Of a stretch of 64,000 nucleotides of DNA, positions 35,214 through 44,266 are shown piece after piece. Source of the stretch: an uncultured Aquimarina sp. Lineage in GTDB: Bacteria; Bacteroidota; Bacteroidia; Flavobacteriales; Flavobacteriaceae. The stretch's first letter is position 1, and each line of letters opens with the position of its first letter. Under the pieces are notes generated by a model. The model saw nothing but the letters and a program-made list of their open reading frames with translations. It searched no databases and was not told the origin of the DNA. The stretch spans positions 326,284 to 390,283 of the forward strand of contig NZ_CANLYD010000006.1 of NCBI RefSeq assembly GCF_947495315.1, in the 5' to 3' direction. A program made the translations under genes and the position numbers.

Positions 35214-36098
35214 ATGAATTTTAATTTCAGTAAAATTTCCAAACATATAATATTTTGGGTGTTATATCTTCTTTTATGGAGCGTACACGACCTTAACTAT
35301 AATATTAATATATTGGAAAATTTAAAGACAAATGCCATACCTTTTTTGTCTTATGGAGCTTTAGTATATATCAATCTATATATTTTAATTCCGATATTTT
35401 TGTTAAAAAAAAGAATTGCAAGTTATATTCTGTTATTGATTTTAAGTATAGTCGGTATTACTTTAATTACGTCATATTATCTTTCTTTTTACTTTGAAAA
35501 CATTAGTATATCAACATCAGATTTTTTTGTATCCATAAGAGGAAAAATAGCAATTATTACTGAAGTAATTATATCATTATGCTTATCTATGGTTTTATTT
35601 TTGATTGACGAATGGTATAAAAAAGAGCAGTTAATCAAAGACTTAGAACAAAGGCAGTTTGCATCAGAACTAAGCCTTACAAATAATCAAATAAATCCAC
35701 ACTTGCTTTTCAACTCCCTCAACAGTATTTATGTAATGTTAGATGAAAAAGTTAATATAGAAAATGGTCAAAGCCATATTTTCATAAAGTCGGATGGAAT
35801 GGTGATCAAAGTCTTTATAGATGATATAACTTTTATAGAAACTGCTAACGATTATATTTATATCAACACAACCAATAAAGATAGATATTTAACTTTAGTT
35901 TCATTAAAGAACATAGAAAATGAGTTACCGAAGGAAAAATTCATGAGAGTACATCGATATTATCTAATTGGTATACATCATGTTAATAAACTAGAAGGTA
36001 ATTTAATACACATAGGGAAAACCAAAATTAAAATTAGTAGAACGCTACGCAATCAAGTATATAAATCTATTATTGGCACTAAACTTATAGAACGTTAA
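35214..36098 (+). CDS. Membrane protein fusing a truncated LytS-type kinase to a LytTR DNA-binding domain
   Basis: 294 residues. Residues 8-135 contain four membrane helices like those of the LytS-type kinases in the window, then the start of the kinase domain with the phosphoacceptor box NNQINPHLLFNSLNSIY (His163). Immediately after residue 175 the sequence becomes a LytTR domain (about 188-290: HIFIKSDGMVIKVFIDDITFI, FMRVHRYYLIGIHHV, GKTKIKISRT). The catalytic ATPase domain of the kinase and the receiver domain of the regulator are both missing. The result is a membrane-tethered DNA-binding protein. It looks like an in-frame deletion within an ancestral kinase-regulator operon, and the frame is fully open. 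Likely co-transcribed with the amidohydrolase. Confidence 0.85.
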   Translation: MNFNFSKISKHIIFWVLYLLLWSVHDLNYNINILENLKTNAIPFLSYGALVYINLYILIPIFLLKKRIASYILLLILSIVGITLITSYYLSFYFENISISTSDFFVSIRGKIAIITEVIISLCLSMVLFLIDEWYKKEQLIKDLEQRQFASELSLTNNQINPHLLFNSLNSIYVMLDEKVNIENGQSHIFIKSDGMVIKVFIDDITFIETANDYIYINTTNKDRYLTLVSLKNIENELPKEKFMRVHRYYLIGIHHVNKLEGNLIHIGKTKIKISRTLRNQVYKSIIGTKLIER

Positions 36099-36445
36099 AA
36101 GAAGTATTTAGGAATCAGTAATTATATAAAATATGCGGTATCCGCCGTTTTACTATATAAACATATTTGTATTATCGTGTACTTGTGTTATAAGTTGTCC
36201 TGAGCGTGTAGAAGGATCAATTTACTTTAGTTAAAAGCGAAAGTTGTTGTTACAGATTCTTGAAAAAATTTATTCTACAACTGTAATCGAATACACTTTG
36301 CCCGAAACTAACATGTCCTGAAACCTGTTGAAAGGAATAGGAGAGAAGTGGGAGTGTTTATGGAAAGGGAAAGCAACTAAATATTCCTTCTAATCAAGTG
36401 TTTCATAACTAATTTTAATTCAAAATTTTATTCTTGAAGATTAGA
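36099..36445. other. 347-bp gap between converging genes with repeat sequence
   Basis: Contains a partial dispersed intergenic repeat (about 36175-36365: GTTGTCCTGAGCGTGTAGAAGGATC and AATAGGAGAGAAG) and the flank (36367-36445) that is duplicated at 33395. A small GCGG-TAT-CCGC hairpin lies near 36135. No gene is visible. Confidence 0.55.
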
Positions 36446-37144
36446 TCAAAACCACTTTGCTTTTAGATCTTTGTACTTGGTTCTTCCGATAGGGATACGT
36501 TCTCCATTTTTAAGCTCAGCTATATATTTGCTTCCAGATTCTACAATAATTTCCTTTACCTCAGACATCTTCAGCAAATATGATTTGTGAATGCGTTCAA
36601 AAGAAAACGCTAACAACTGTTCTAATTTTTCAAGAGATTTATCATGTAACTCTTTTTTTCCATCTTTTAGAAAGAGCTCTGTATAGACTCCTGCACCTTT
36701 AATATAAAGTACATCTTCAATGGGTATTAACTGAATTCTGTGCCTTTTTTTTATGGCCAAAAATTTGGTTTCATTTGCAACTATTTTTTCATTTGTTAAG
36801 GTCTTATGTAAAGCTTTCTCCAACCGATCTCTATTAAAGGGTTTAGGTACAAAATCTAATACTCCATATTCAAAAGCAGTAATTGCTTGATCCTTGTTGG
36901 CAGAAATAATTATTGTATGAAACGATTCGGAAACTGCTGTCGTAAGCAAGTCAAAACCACTATCACCGTTAAGGTTTAAATCCAGTAACATAAGGTCCAA
37001 TGAACTATTCTCAATAAATCGTAATGCCTCCGGAAGCGTGTTAATATGTTTTAGCGATTGTAATGTATTGCCAAAAATTTCTCGAGTCATTCGTTCAATT
37101 CTTTTGGCGATCCTTGATTCGTCTTCAACGATTAAAATGTTCAT
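36446..37144 (-). CDS. LytTR family response regulator
   Basis: 232 residues: receiver (1-120; LIVEDES, phosphoacceptor Asp55 in LMLLDLNLNG, Ser/Thr in TIIISANKDQA, Lys in VPKPFN) and a LytTR domain (about 130-232, FLAIKKRHRIQLIPIEDVLYI, FERIHKSYLLKM, ERIPIGRTKYKDL). More distant from the other two LytTR regulators here. It lies 4 bp after the 7TM-type kinase gene. Its 3' end is copied at 33395-33524. Confidence 0.92.
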   Translation of the reverse strand: MNILIVEDESRIAKRIERMTREIFGNTLQSLKHINTLPEALRFIENSSLDLMLLDLNLNGDSGFDLLTTAVSESFHTIIISANKDQAITAFEYGVLDFVPKPFNRDRLEKALHKTLTNEKIVANETKFLAIKKRHRIQLIPIEDVLYIKGAGVYTELFLKDGKKELHDKSLEKLEQLLAFSFERIHKSYLLKMSEVKEIIVESGSKYIAELKNGERIPIGRTKYKDLKAKWF

Positions 37145-37148
37145 CTCT

Positions 37149-38831
37149 TTAGGAGTATATTTTTATAGTATTTTTCCAACCGTGACTTGTAGGTTCAGAA
37201 GTAAAATCCCATTGTTTTTGATAACTTTCTGTTAGTCGAGCTTTGATATATTTAAATCCAGTGCCATCATCTTTATCATTCTTTGTTTCTGTTAGTACAT
37301 TAGCAAAAGTTAAAAATGTATAATATTTATAATCGGTATTCGATTCAAAAATCAACTTGAACTTAATACTGTTATCTTCTTGAGGCAAACTGTGTGTAAT
37401 TCCGTTTTCCAATAATGTATGAAGAATTCCAGGAGGCACTTTTTCCTTAAGGTTTATACCTTCGTCTTGCCAAGAATAATTGATTTCTTTCCGGTATTCC
37501 ATAATCTTAAGATGTGAACGGCAAAGCGCTATTTCTTGTGAAATAGGAATCAATGTTTTATTTTCAATTTGATTAAAAAGATCAAATTCTTTAGCTAAAG
37601 CTTCTATAAACAAAACACCTTTCTTAGGCGATTCTTCTATCCAATCTATCAATGAAGTTAAGGTATTCATTAGAAAATGAGGTTGGATATTTTTTTTGAG
37701 TAACGCTAGTCGCAAACGTGTGGATTGCACCAAAGAAGTTTCATAAGCAAGTCGTTGTTCTTTGATTCTGAGAGAAAGCAAATAAAACATTCCCAAAAGA
37801 ATAAGGCTAAAACCTACAAAAAGACTTATGTTAAAAGGAGTGACAAAATTTATAAGTAAGGATAGGAGTAATGTCATTAATACGAGGTTAGCTCCTTTAA
37901 TTTTTTTATAAGCCCCAAAGACCACAATACCAAAAGAAAACACCCACATACTTAAAGCCATGTTACGGGTTGTGAAATCAATAAAATTATGTTTGATAAA
38001 GAAAATAAACAATTGAACTCCAGCATAAATAAGTAAGAAAATTTTTCGTTTAGGAAAAGGAAATTGCATAGAGAAATAGAGCGGAATTAAAAAAGAGATT
38101 CCAAACATCAAGACACCTATGGTTTCTAAACGAATATGGTGATATGCATAATGGATAGAGGCATAGGTTGTAATAAATTCTGCCAGATTTAAGATAAAAA
38201 AGAGAAAGCAACTAATACTAAAAATAAGCATAGGATACTCTTTTTTATTTCCTAGAAATAGAAAAAGGAAATAGATAGAGGCTATTAGAAATGCACCAGC
38301 AAAAATGTGCATATAGGAAGTTTCTATAAGTCGATTGGTTAAGAGATCATCATAATTAGCTATATCTACTCGCATACCAGAATGATCTGGAAAATAATAA
38401 AGACTCGATCGTATGGCCAAAAGATGTTCACCTTCTTCAGTCAAATGAGAAGGAATGATAAAAGTAGCCAACATTTTACCTTCAGGACCAAACATTGCTT
38501 CCTGTCCAGGATTCCCATTTTTTCCAATCAAAACCCCATCCCAAAAGACTTCATACTCTCCATAAACATAGGGTCTAATAGCATATGGGTGCAAGGGTTC
38601 TGGTGCTTTTAAAATATCAATTGGAGTTCTGGACCAGTATACCCGACCAGATTCCACTATAGGTTTCCTTTGACTCCAGTCTTCATCGTTCCAGTCTTTA
38701 ACAGCCCACTCCTCTTGATCACCTATTTTGGCTACTGTATTATATTCCTTGAAAACAGGAGATTCAGAACAAGCAGTCATCAATAACAGAGTAGATACAA
38801 ATAGAAAATAGGTGTACGGTCTTACATTCAT
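37149..38831 (-). CDS. 7TMR-DISM-type sensor histidine kinase
   Basis: I start at 38831 (560 residues) because a lipoprotein-like signal LLLMTA-C follows; an ATG at 38891 would add 20 residues. An extracytoplasmic beta-sandwich (about 40-180, with EYEVFWDGVLIG and EGEHLLAIRSS) is followed by seven membrane helices (about 185-380), the 7TMR-DISM layout. A short linker leads to the His_kinase domain with KKNIQPHFLMNTLTSLI and N-box LHTLLENGITHSL. The sandwich probably binds a carbohydrate or envelope ligand. It is paired with the LytTR regulator 4 bp downstream and is divergent from the propeller/hydrolase set at 38987-44107. Confidence 0.88.
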   Translation of the reverse strand: MNVRPYTYFLFVSTLLLMTACSESPVFKEYNTVAKIGDQEEWAVKDWNDEDWSQRKPIVESGRVYWSRTPIDILKAPEPLHPYAIRPYVYGEYEVFWDGVLIGKNGNPGQEAMFGPEGKMLATFIIPSHLTEEGEHLLAIRSSLYYFPDHSGMRVDIANYDDLLTNRLIETSYMHIFAGAFLIASIYFLFLFLGNKKEYPMLIFSISCFLFFILNLAEFITTYASIHYAYHHIRLETIGVLMFGISFLIPLYFSMQFPFPKRKIFLLIYAGVQLFIFFIKHNFIDFTTRNMALSMWVFSFGIVVFGAYKKIKGANLVLMTLLLSLLINFVTPFNISLFVGFSLILLGMFYLLSLRIKEQRLAYETSLVQSTRLRLALLKKNIQPHFLMNTLTSLIDWIEESPKKGVLFIEALAKEFDLFNQIENKTLIPISQEIALCRSHLKIMEYRKEINYSWQDEGINLKEKVPPGILHTLLENGITHSLPQEDNSIKFKLIFESNTDYKYYTFLTFANVLTETKNDKDDGTGFKYIKARLTESYQKQWDFTSEPTSHGWKNTIKIYS

Positions 38832-38986
38832 TTTGATGAAGTTTATTAATGTAAAGTAACTATAATAAAATATCTTCTTAGAGTTGTTCATTAATACATA
38901 GAGCAGTTGAGATAATATGGATTGGATTCATAAGAGAAAAATACATCCTTTACAATATAAAAAACTATGAAAACAAATTTAAAAAA

Positions 38987-39889
38987 ATGAAAAGGATATA
39001 TTTTATTTTAGTTCTTGTAGTAACGCTGTTTTTAAATGCTTGCAGTACTAAAAATCAGAAGTCAAAAGACACTAATTCACCCACTATAGAAACTGCCTAT
39101 TTTGGAGAAAAACCACCCAGCTTAATTCCAGTAGCCTTTGCTCCTGAAATTGTTTCTCCAGAAGGGCTTTTTGAAGGTGGTACGTTTTCGCCAGATATGA
39201 AGGAATACTATTTCTCTAGGAAAAATGGAAAATATGAAAAACGCACATTTTTTGTTATTCGATATGAAAATAATCGTTGGGGAAACGAATCTGAGACTGA
39301 TATAAAATGGCCGAAATTCTCTGATGATGGTAAAATGATATACGGAGGAAAGGAGTATAGAGAACGAACCGATATAGGTTGGTCGGAACCCAAAAATCAA
39401 GGAGAATTCTTAAAAGACCAGGCACATGGTATCTCGCTTTCATCTAAAGGAACCTATTATTTTGGTTTTAATGAAAAGGAAGGCAGGGGATATGGCTCTA
39501 TCCGTTATTCACGCCTCATAGACGGCAAACGTGAAAATCCAGTAAAAATGAGCAAGGAGATTAACACAGGAAGATGGATTGCCCACCCCTTCATTGCTCC
39601 AGATGAATCTTATTTGATGTGGGATGCTGAAAGAGATGGGGGACATGGTGATAGCGATTGTTATATTAGTTTCAGGCAGAAAGATGGTTCATGGGGAGCA
39701 GCAATTAACATGGGAAAGATGATAAATACATCATCAAGTGAAAGTAGCCCAAGAGTGACACACGATGGAAAATATCTATTTTTTTCGAGGGGAGAGTGGA
39801 AGGTTAGAGAAGATGAAAGTACGTATTGGGTAGGAACTTCATATTGGGTAGATGCTCAGATTATTGAAACCCTTAGACCTCAAGAATAA
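38987..39889 (+). CDS. PD40-type propeller lipoprotein (module gene C paralogue)
   Basis: 300 residues with a lipoprotein signal (FLNA-C, Cys19). It matches the gene C product at 24875 in order and motifs: [59 protein letters not shown] and SDCYISFRQKDGSWG. It is the first gene of the second module, about 155 bp from the divergent kinase gene. Blade-like repeats suggest an extracytoplasmic binding propeller. No catalytic motif is seen. Confidence 0.8.
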   Translation: MKRIYFILVLVVTLFLNACSTKNQKSKDTNSPTIETAYFGEKPPSLIPVAFAPEIVSPEGLFEGGTFSPDMKEYYFSRKNGKYEKRTFFVIRYENNRWGNESETDIKWPKFSDDGKMIYGGKEYRERTDIGWSEPKNQGEFLKDQAHGISLSSKGTYYFGFNEKEGRGYGSIRYSRLIDGKRENPVKMSKEINTGRWIAHPFIAPDESYLMWDAERDGGHGDSDCYISFRQKDGSWGAAINMGKMINTSSSESSPRVTHDGKYLFFSRGEWKVREDESTYWVGTSYWVDAQIIETLRPQE

Positions 39890-39990
39890 CCATATAACAA
39901 GCGTATCAATACAGATAAGTTATCTGGTTCCTACTTCTCATTACTATAAAAATAATACAGTTTTTTTTAAAAAACTTCGAAGTCTAGAAT

Positions 39991-40887
39991 ATGAAATATG
40001 TAAAAATTTTATCTGTTTTTTTAACTTTACTATCTGTCAATGTTTATTGCCAGAATAGTGAAAAATCTAAATCACCTTCCTATACAATTGCTTATTCTTC
40101 AAATGAATCAGGCAATCCAGAAATTTATCTAACCAATACTGAAGGTAAATCAAAAATTAAAATTACAAATCATGCAGGTGGTAATGGCTATTCAGCTTGG
40201 TCTCCTGATGGAAAACAGATCGCTTTTTATGCAAAGTATAATGAAAAGAAGACATGGTCCATACATACTATGAATAGTGATGGGGCGAATAGAAAGAGAT
40301 TAACCCAAGCAAAAGATAAATGGGATAGTGCACCTGCATGGTCTCCTGATGGGAGCAAAATTGCTTTTGCGAGACAATATAAAAATACAGATAAAATTAC
40401 ACAGACAGAAATTTGGATTATGAATTCGGATGGTAGCGAACAGACTCAAATAAAATCAATAAGTGGTGGCGGTCCTTGTTTTACATCGGATGGTAGACTA
40501 GTTTTTCACTCGGAATTCAAAGATAAAAAAAGTGAGATAAGCATCTCAGATGTTGATGGAACCAACATCATTCAATTGACACATACTGAAGCTGAAGAAT
40601 GGCACCCTGAAGTTTCACCAGATGGAAAGCGAATAGCTTTTATGTCTAATAGAGATGGAAATTATGAAATTTATGTGATGGATATAGATGGCTCTAATCA
40701 AAAACGATTAACATTTAATAATGTTCGTGATTCAACACCATCGTGGTCTCCCGACGGTTCTCAACTAATTTTTTATTCAAAAACGGATAATGGTGGTGAC
40801 ATCTATATTATGAATAGTGATGGCTCTTCAGTAAAAAAAAATATATCTAATGGGGGACAAGCTGCTTGGTTAAAAACGACTAAATAA
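39991..40887 (+). CDS. TolB/PD40-type beta-propeller protein (module gene A paralogue)
   Basis: 298 residues, clearly homologous to the product of 22770-23666 across its whole length (AWSPDGKQIAFYA, IAFARQYKNTD, EWHPEVSPDGKRIAFMSNRDGN, YVMDIDGSNQKRLTFNNVRDS). The signal region ends VNVYC, where the Tyr before Cys is a poor lipobox compared with ITSC in the paralogue, so this copy may be processed by signal peptidase I instead. Four to six PD40 blades. It lies between the C-type gene and the serine hydrolase-like gene. Confidence 0.85.
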   Translation: MKYVKILSVFLTLLSVNVYCQNSEKSKSPSYTIAYSSNESGNPEIYLTNTEGKSKIKITNHAGGNGYSAWSPDGKQIAFYAKYNEKKTWSIHTMNSDGANRKRLTQAKDKWDSAPAWSPDGSKIAFARQYKNTDKITQTEIWIMNSDGSEQTQIKSISGGGPCFTSDGRLVFHSEFKDKKSEISISDVDGTNIIQLTHTEAEEWHPEVSPDGKRIAFMSNRDGNYEIYVMDIDGSNQKRLTFNNVRDSTPSWSPDGSQLIFYSKTDNGGDIYIMNSDGSSVKKNISNGGQAAWLKTTK

Positions 40888-40994
40888 ACAGCAACAAAGA
40901 GCAGATAAAACATTAAGAATTATTCATCAAAGCAAATGGAGTACATTCTTACTTTATCAAAATTGTTACCAAACATTTATAAATAATAAAAACT

Positions 40995-42188
40995 ATGAAA
41001 AACAAAACTGGACTACTGCTTTTAATTCTTTTTATACTATCACATAGTAGTTTCACCCAACAAAGTAATAAACTCGCTCCAGAAGTTACAGCCGTCGAAG
41101 CCAAACTCGCATTTAGGGATATTCCTTATCTAAAAGAAGTCTTTATCGATGCAGCACCAATTGATAGAAAAGATGGTATCCCGGTTGGTAAATTAGGCAT
41201 CGATGGCGGCAATAAAGACATGATTCTTACCCTGGCTCAGGAAGTTTCCGATAAAAAACACAGTCCATACGACAGCTTTCTTATTGTCCACAAGGACACA
41301 CTCTTATTTGAGTCATACTATAGACGTGGCCGTGTTAATCTTCCTCATTATAATTCATCTAAAGCTTACCTAAGTATGGCAATTGGTCGAGCTATTCAGC
41401 TGGGTTATTTGACTATGGCTGATTTAGACAAACCAGTAATAAGCTTTCTTAAGAAACTCGATCCAACAAAATTTGTTAAAGGGGTAGAAAAGATTACGCT
41501 ACATCAAGCCTTGACTCTGCAATCAGGTTTACGTATCGATAGTGAAAAAATAAAGGAGTGGAATAAAAACCCTGAACAAATGAAAGGTCAAAAACAAGTT
41601 CAGAAATATTTGGAGCATAGCTCACCTATTACTGCAGATTCTCAGAGTTTTAAATACCAGACTCCTGATACGCAACTGATGATGCAAGTACTTGATGCAA
41701 TTGTTCCTGGCACTGCAAAAGGCTTTATTAAAAATGAGCTTCTAACAAAAATAGATATCACTAACTATCGTTGGGATGATGATGTTAGTGGTTTGCCCAA
41801 AGTCATGTATGGTGTATATATAACATCTAGAGATATGCTCAAATGGGGAATGCTAGTGAAGAATAAAGGCAGGTGGAAAGGCGAGCAACTCATTCCGGAA
41901 GCATATATTGCTAAAGCAACAAATCGAATAGTCTATATAAAAGACGAATCTGAAGATTCCTTTGCCAGCAAAAATGGTACAAATACTGGTTACGGTTATT
42001 TTTGGTGGCAAATTGATATGAAAGTTGGTAACAAAAATTACTTCTGTACATCAGCTACTGGAGGAGGTGGGCCGTATATTATGTTTATCGAAGAACTTGA
42101 TCTTATTGTTGTAGCTACTGGTCATGGTGGAGATGTAAAACCGTATCAATTAACGGCAGAAAGAATATTACCAGCTTTTATTAACTAA
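40995..42188 (+). CDS. Serine hydrolase-like protein, SxxK serine missing (module gene B paralogue)
   Basis: 397 residues, signal peptide 1-21 (SSFTQ). It aligns with the hydrolase at 23723, including YDSFLIVHKDTLLFESYYR and KAYLSMAIGRAIQLGYL. At the active site this copy reads LPHYNSSKAY against LPHFQASVTKAY, a two-codon deletion. Three residues before the conserved Lys123 stands Asn120 instead of Ser. The third motif is kept as TGGGGPYIMF, and the YxN region reads KYQTPDT. It may be an inactive, ligand-binding relative, unless a neighbouring Ser substitutes. It is followed 26 bp later by a further propeller gene. Confidence 0.82.
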   Translation: MKNKTGLLLLILFILSHSSFTQQSNKLAPEVTAVEAKLAFRDIPYLKEVFIDAAPIDRKDGIPVGKLGIDGGNKDMILTLAQEVSDKKHSPYDSFLIVHKDTLLFESYYRRGRVNLPHYNSSKAYLSMAIGRAIQLGYLTMADLDKPVISFLKKLDPTKFVKGVEKITLHQALTLQSGLRIDSEKIKEWNKNPEQMKGQKQVQKYLEHSSPITADSQSFKYQTPDTQLMMQVLDAIVPGTAKGFIKNELLTKIDITNYRWDDDVSGLPKVMYGVYITSRDMLKWGMLVKNKGRWKGEQLIPEAYIAKATNRIVYIKDESEDSFASKNGTNTGYGYFWWQIDMKVGNKNYFCTSATGGGGPYIMFIEELDLIVVATGHGGDVKPYQLTAERILPAFIN

Positions 42189-42214
42189 TCACAAATAGCA
42201 TTAAAATTTAAGCA

Positions 42215-43093
42215 ATGAGAAAAACATATTTTATTTTTATGCTTGTAGGGGTACTATTTCTATCTGCATGCAGTTCTAAAAAACATGACGCAAAAACTAG
42301 TGATTTATCAACTATGACTATTGAAATACCCTATCTCGGCCAGAAACCACCGGGCTTAACGCCTGAAGTTTTTGCTCCCGGTATGGTTTCGACAAAGCAT
42401 CGCGATCTTAGTGCTTTCTTGACACCCGACATGAAAGAATTTTATTTTACTAGAAAAGATACCGAAACGGGAAAGTGGTTCTTAATTGTTTATAAATTAG
42501 AAAACAATCAATGGCAAAAATCTGTGGTTGGTCCAAGAGTAGGTCGTCCAATCATTGCTCCGAACGGTAAGATCATGCATCTAGGCAGTAAATATATGGA
42601 GCGTACGCAGTCTGGATGGTCAGACATAAAAAGTCTTGGTGCTCCTTTCGAGGAGATACGGATCATGCGCCTTACAGCTTCCACTGAGGGAACCTATGTT
42701 TTTGATGAGATAGGCATTCCAGATGGAGATGGCGTTATTCGCTATTCGCGATTAATAGACGGGAAACGTGAAGAACCAAAGCCATTTACTAAAGAGATTA
42801 ATATGGGAAAATGGAACGCTCATCCTTTTATTTCACCAGATGAATCCTACATAATCTGGGATGGTGAAAGAGATAGTGGATATGGCGATTCCGATTTGTA
42901 TATCAGTTTTCGAAATCAAGATGATTCATGGGGAACTGCCATTAATATGGGGGACAAAATAAATAGTAGTTCTTGGGAATCTGGAGGATACGTAAGTCCA
43001 GATGGTAAGTATTTTTTCTTTAACAAGGGACATGGAGATGGGGATATATTTTGGGTGGATGCACAAGTTATTGAGAATCTCAGACCCAAATAA
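42215..43093 (+). CDS. PD40-type propeller lipoprotein (module gene C paralogue)
   Basis: 292 residues with a lipoprotein signal (FLSA-C, Cys19). It is closest to the product of 24875: [79 protein letters not shown] and [16 protein letters not shown]. It follows the serine hydrolase-like gene exactly as in the first module, so B then C is the conserved order. Extracytoplasmic propeller of unknown ligand. Confidence 0.82.
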   Translation: MRKTYFIFMLVGVLFLSACSSKKHDAKTSDLSTMTIEIPYLGQKPPGLTPEVFAPGMVSTKHRDLSAFLTPDMKEFYFTRKDTETGKWFLIVYKLENNQWQKSVVGPRVGRPIIAPNGKIMHLGSKYMERTQSGWSDIKSLGAPFEEIRIMRLTASTEGTYVFDEIGIPDGDGVIRYSRLIDGKREEPKPFTKEINMGKWNAHPFISPDESYIIWDGERDSGYGDSDLYISFRNQDDSWGTAINMGDKINSSSWESGGYVSPDGKYFFFNKGHGDGDIFWVDAQVIENLRPK

Positions 43094-43204
43094 TAATCGA
43101 TATATAGAAATATGAATACAAAAAGAACATATGAATTATTACTTTAAGTAAATATCTTTAATTATTTAAAATAAAGGATATTGTAAAACAAAAAAATATA
43201 GAAT

Positions 43205-44107
43205 ATGAGAGTCACCAAGTTATTATTGATATATGTTATATCATTTAACACTGTTTTTGCTCAAGAAAATATTGAAAACAATGATTCATATACTGCCGAA
43301 AAGTCCTATTTAGAATTACCTAAGATAGAGGTGATCCCAATAAAGGAAACTAAGACTAATAGGCAATATGAGCTTTATATAAAACTGCCTGAAGGATATT
43401 CAGAAAATAACGACATTCAGTATCCAGTGATTTACTATACTGATGCGATGTGGCATGTCGAAACAGTATCAGGTGCTACAGAATATATAATGGAAAATAC
43501 AATTTTGGTTGGAATTTCTTGGCAGAAGGATATACTAGAAGATTTAAAGAAAGAGAGGGGAGCTCATGTGAGTAGGTTCCGAGATTACTCAGTTAAAAAA
43601 TCAACTAACGCAGAACGTCAAGCTAAATATCAATTTGGGCAGGCTAGTAATCATCTAGATTTTATTCGCAACGATGTAATAAAATATATAGAAAACAATT
43701 ACCGAACTAATCCTGATAATCGTACTTATTTCGGTTATTCATTAGGTGGCGAATTTGGCGCATACATACTCCTTTCACAACCAGACACCTTCAAAAACTA
43801 TATTCTTGGTAGTCCGTCGTTTGGAGGGGATATTCCTTATTTTTCTGAACTTGGATCTAACACATTACTAAAACGTAGTGGTTTGAATGCCAATGTTTTT
43901 ATTACTTATGGCAGATTAGAGAAAGAGTTAGGTGAACATGTAGAGGAATTTATTACGATACTAAAAAATAGAAACGATAAGAGTTTATCCTTACTACCAG
44001 TAGTGATTGAGGGTAGCCATCAGACAGCATTTCCTATGACCGGAGTACGCGGTGTTACTTGGTTAGCTAGTCTGATTAAAGATGGTGTTGAAAACAATAA
44101 GAACTAA
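43205..44107 (+). CDS. Secreted esterase, alpha/beta hydrolase (Esterase_D/IroE type)
   Basis: 300 residues with a signal peptide (1-20, NTVFAQ). Family features: RQYELYIKLPEGYSENN at the start, YPVIYYTDAMW, the nucleophile elbow GYSLGGEFGAY (Ser at about residue 179), YILGSPSFGG, and GSHQTAFP for the His. The Asp/Glu is probably in the YGRLEKEL region. Members hydrolyse siderophore or acetyl-sugar esters and related acyl compounds. It extends the second module on the same strand after gene C, with no counterpart in the first module. Confidence 0.85.
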   Translation: MRVTKLLLIYVISFNTVFAQENIENNDSYTAEKSYLELPKIEVIPIKETKTNRQYELYIKLPEGYSENNDIQYPVIYYTDAMWHVETVSGATEYIMENTILVGISWQKDILEDLKKERGAHVSRFRDYSVKKSTNAERQAKYQFGQASNHLDFIRNDVIKYIENNYRTNPDNRTYFGYSLGGEFGAYILLSQPDTFKNYILGSPSFGGDIPYFSELGSNTLLKRSGLNANVFITYGRLEKELGEHVEEFITILKNRNDKSLSLLPVVIEGSHQTAFPMTGVRGVTWLASLIKDGVENNKN

Positions 44108-44112
44108 AAACC

Positions 44113-44184
44113 ATGAAACAAGCTTATTTTATTACAATACTTGTATTATGTCTAATTTTAAATGCTTGTAATACTAAAAAATAA
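44113..44184 (+). pseudogene. Relic of a propeller lipoprotein: signal peptide only
   Basis: ATG at 44113 starts a 23-residue frame MKQAYFITILVLCLILNAC and NTKK before TAA at 44182-44184. It matches the signal peptide of the C-type lipoproteins ([11 protein letters not shown]…ACNTKK in the 24875 gene) including the lipobox LNA-C. The mature domain is absent. It lies 5 bp after the esterase stop and just before a terminator, so a fourth C-type gene has probably been deleted here. Confidence 0.7.
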
Positions 44185-44208
44185 GCAGGCAACAGCTCTA
44201 AATAAAAT

Positions 44209-44242
44209 AAATAATCCTAGGGATCTACCTCTAGGATTATTT
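44209..44242. terminator. Bidirectional terminator between converging genes
   Basis: AAATAATCCTAG (44209-44220) and CTAGGATTATTT (44231-44242) form a perfect 12-bp stem with a 10-nt loop, A-rich before and T-rich after, separating the esterase cluster from the VPS10-like gene. Confidence 0.8.
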
Positions 44243-44266
44243 ACTTAATTATGTGCTTTTTTCAGT

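Noticed and set aside
39122..39443. Three overlapping minus-strand ORFs
   Set aside because: All lie antisense within the propeller lipoprotein gene at 38987-39889, which has clear homologues in the window; their own translations show no domain.
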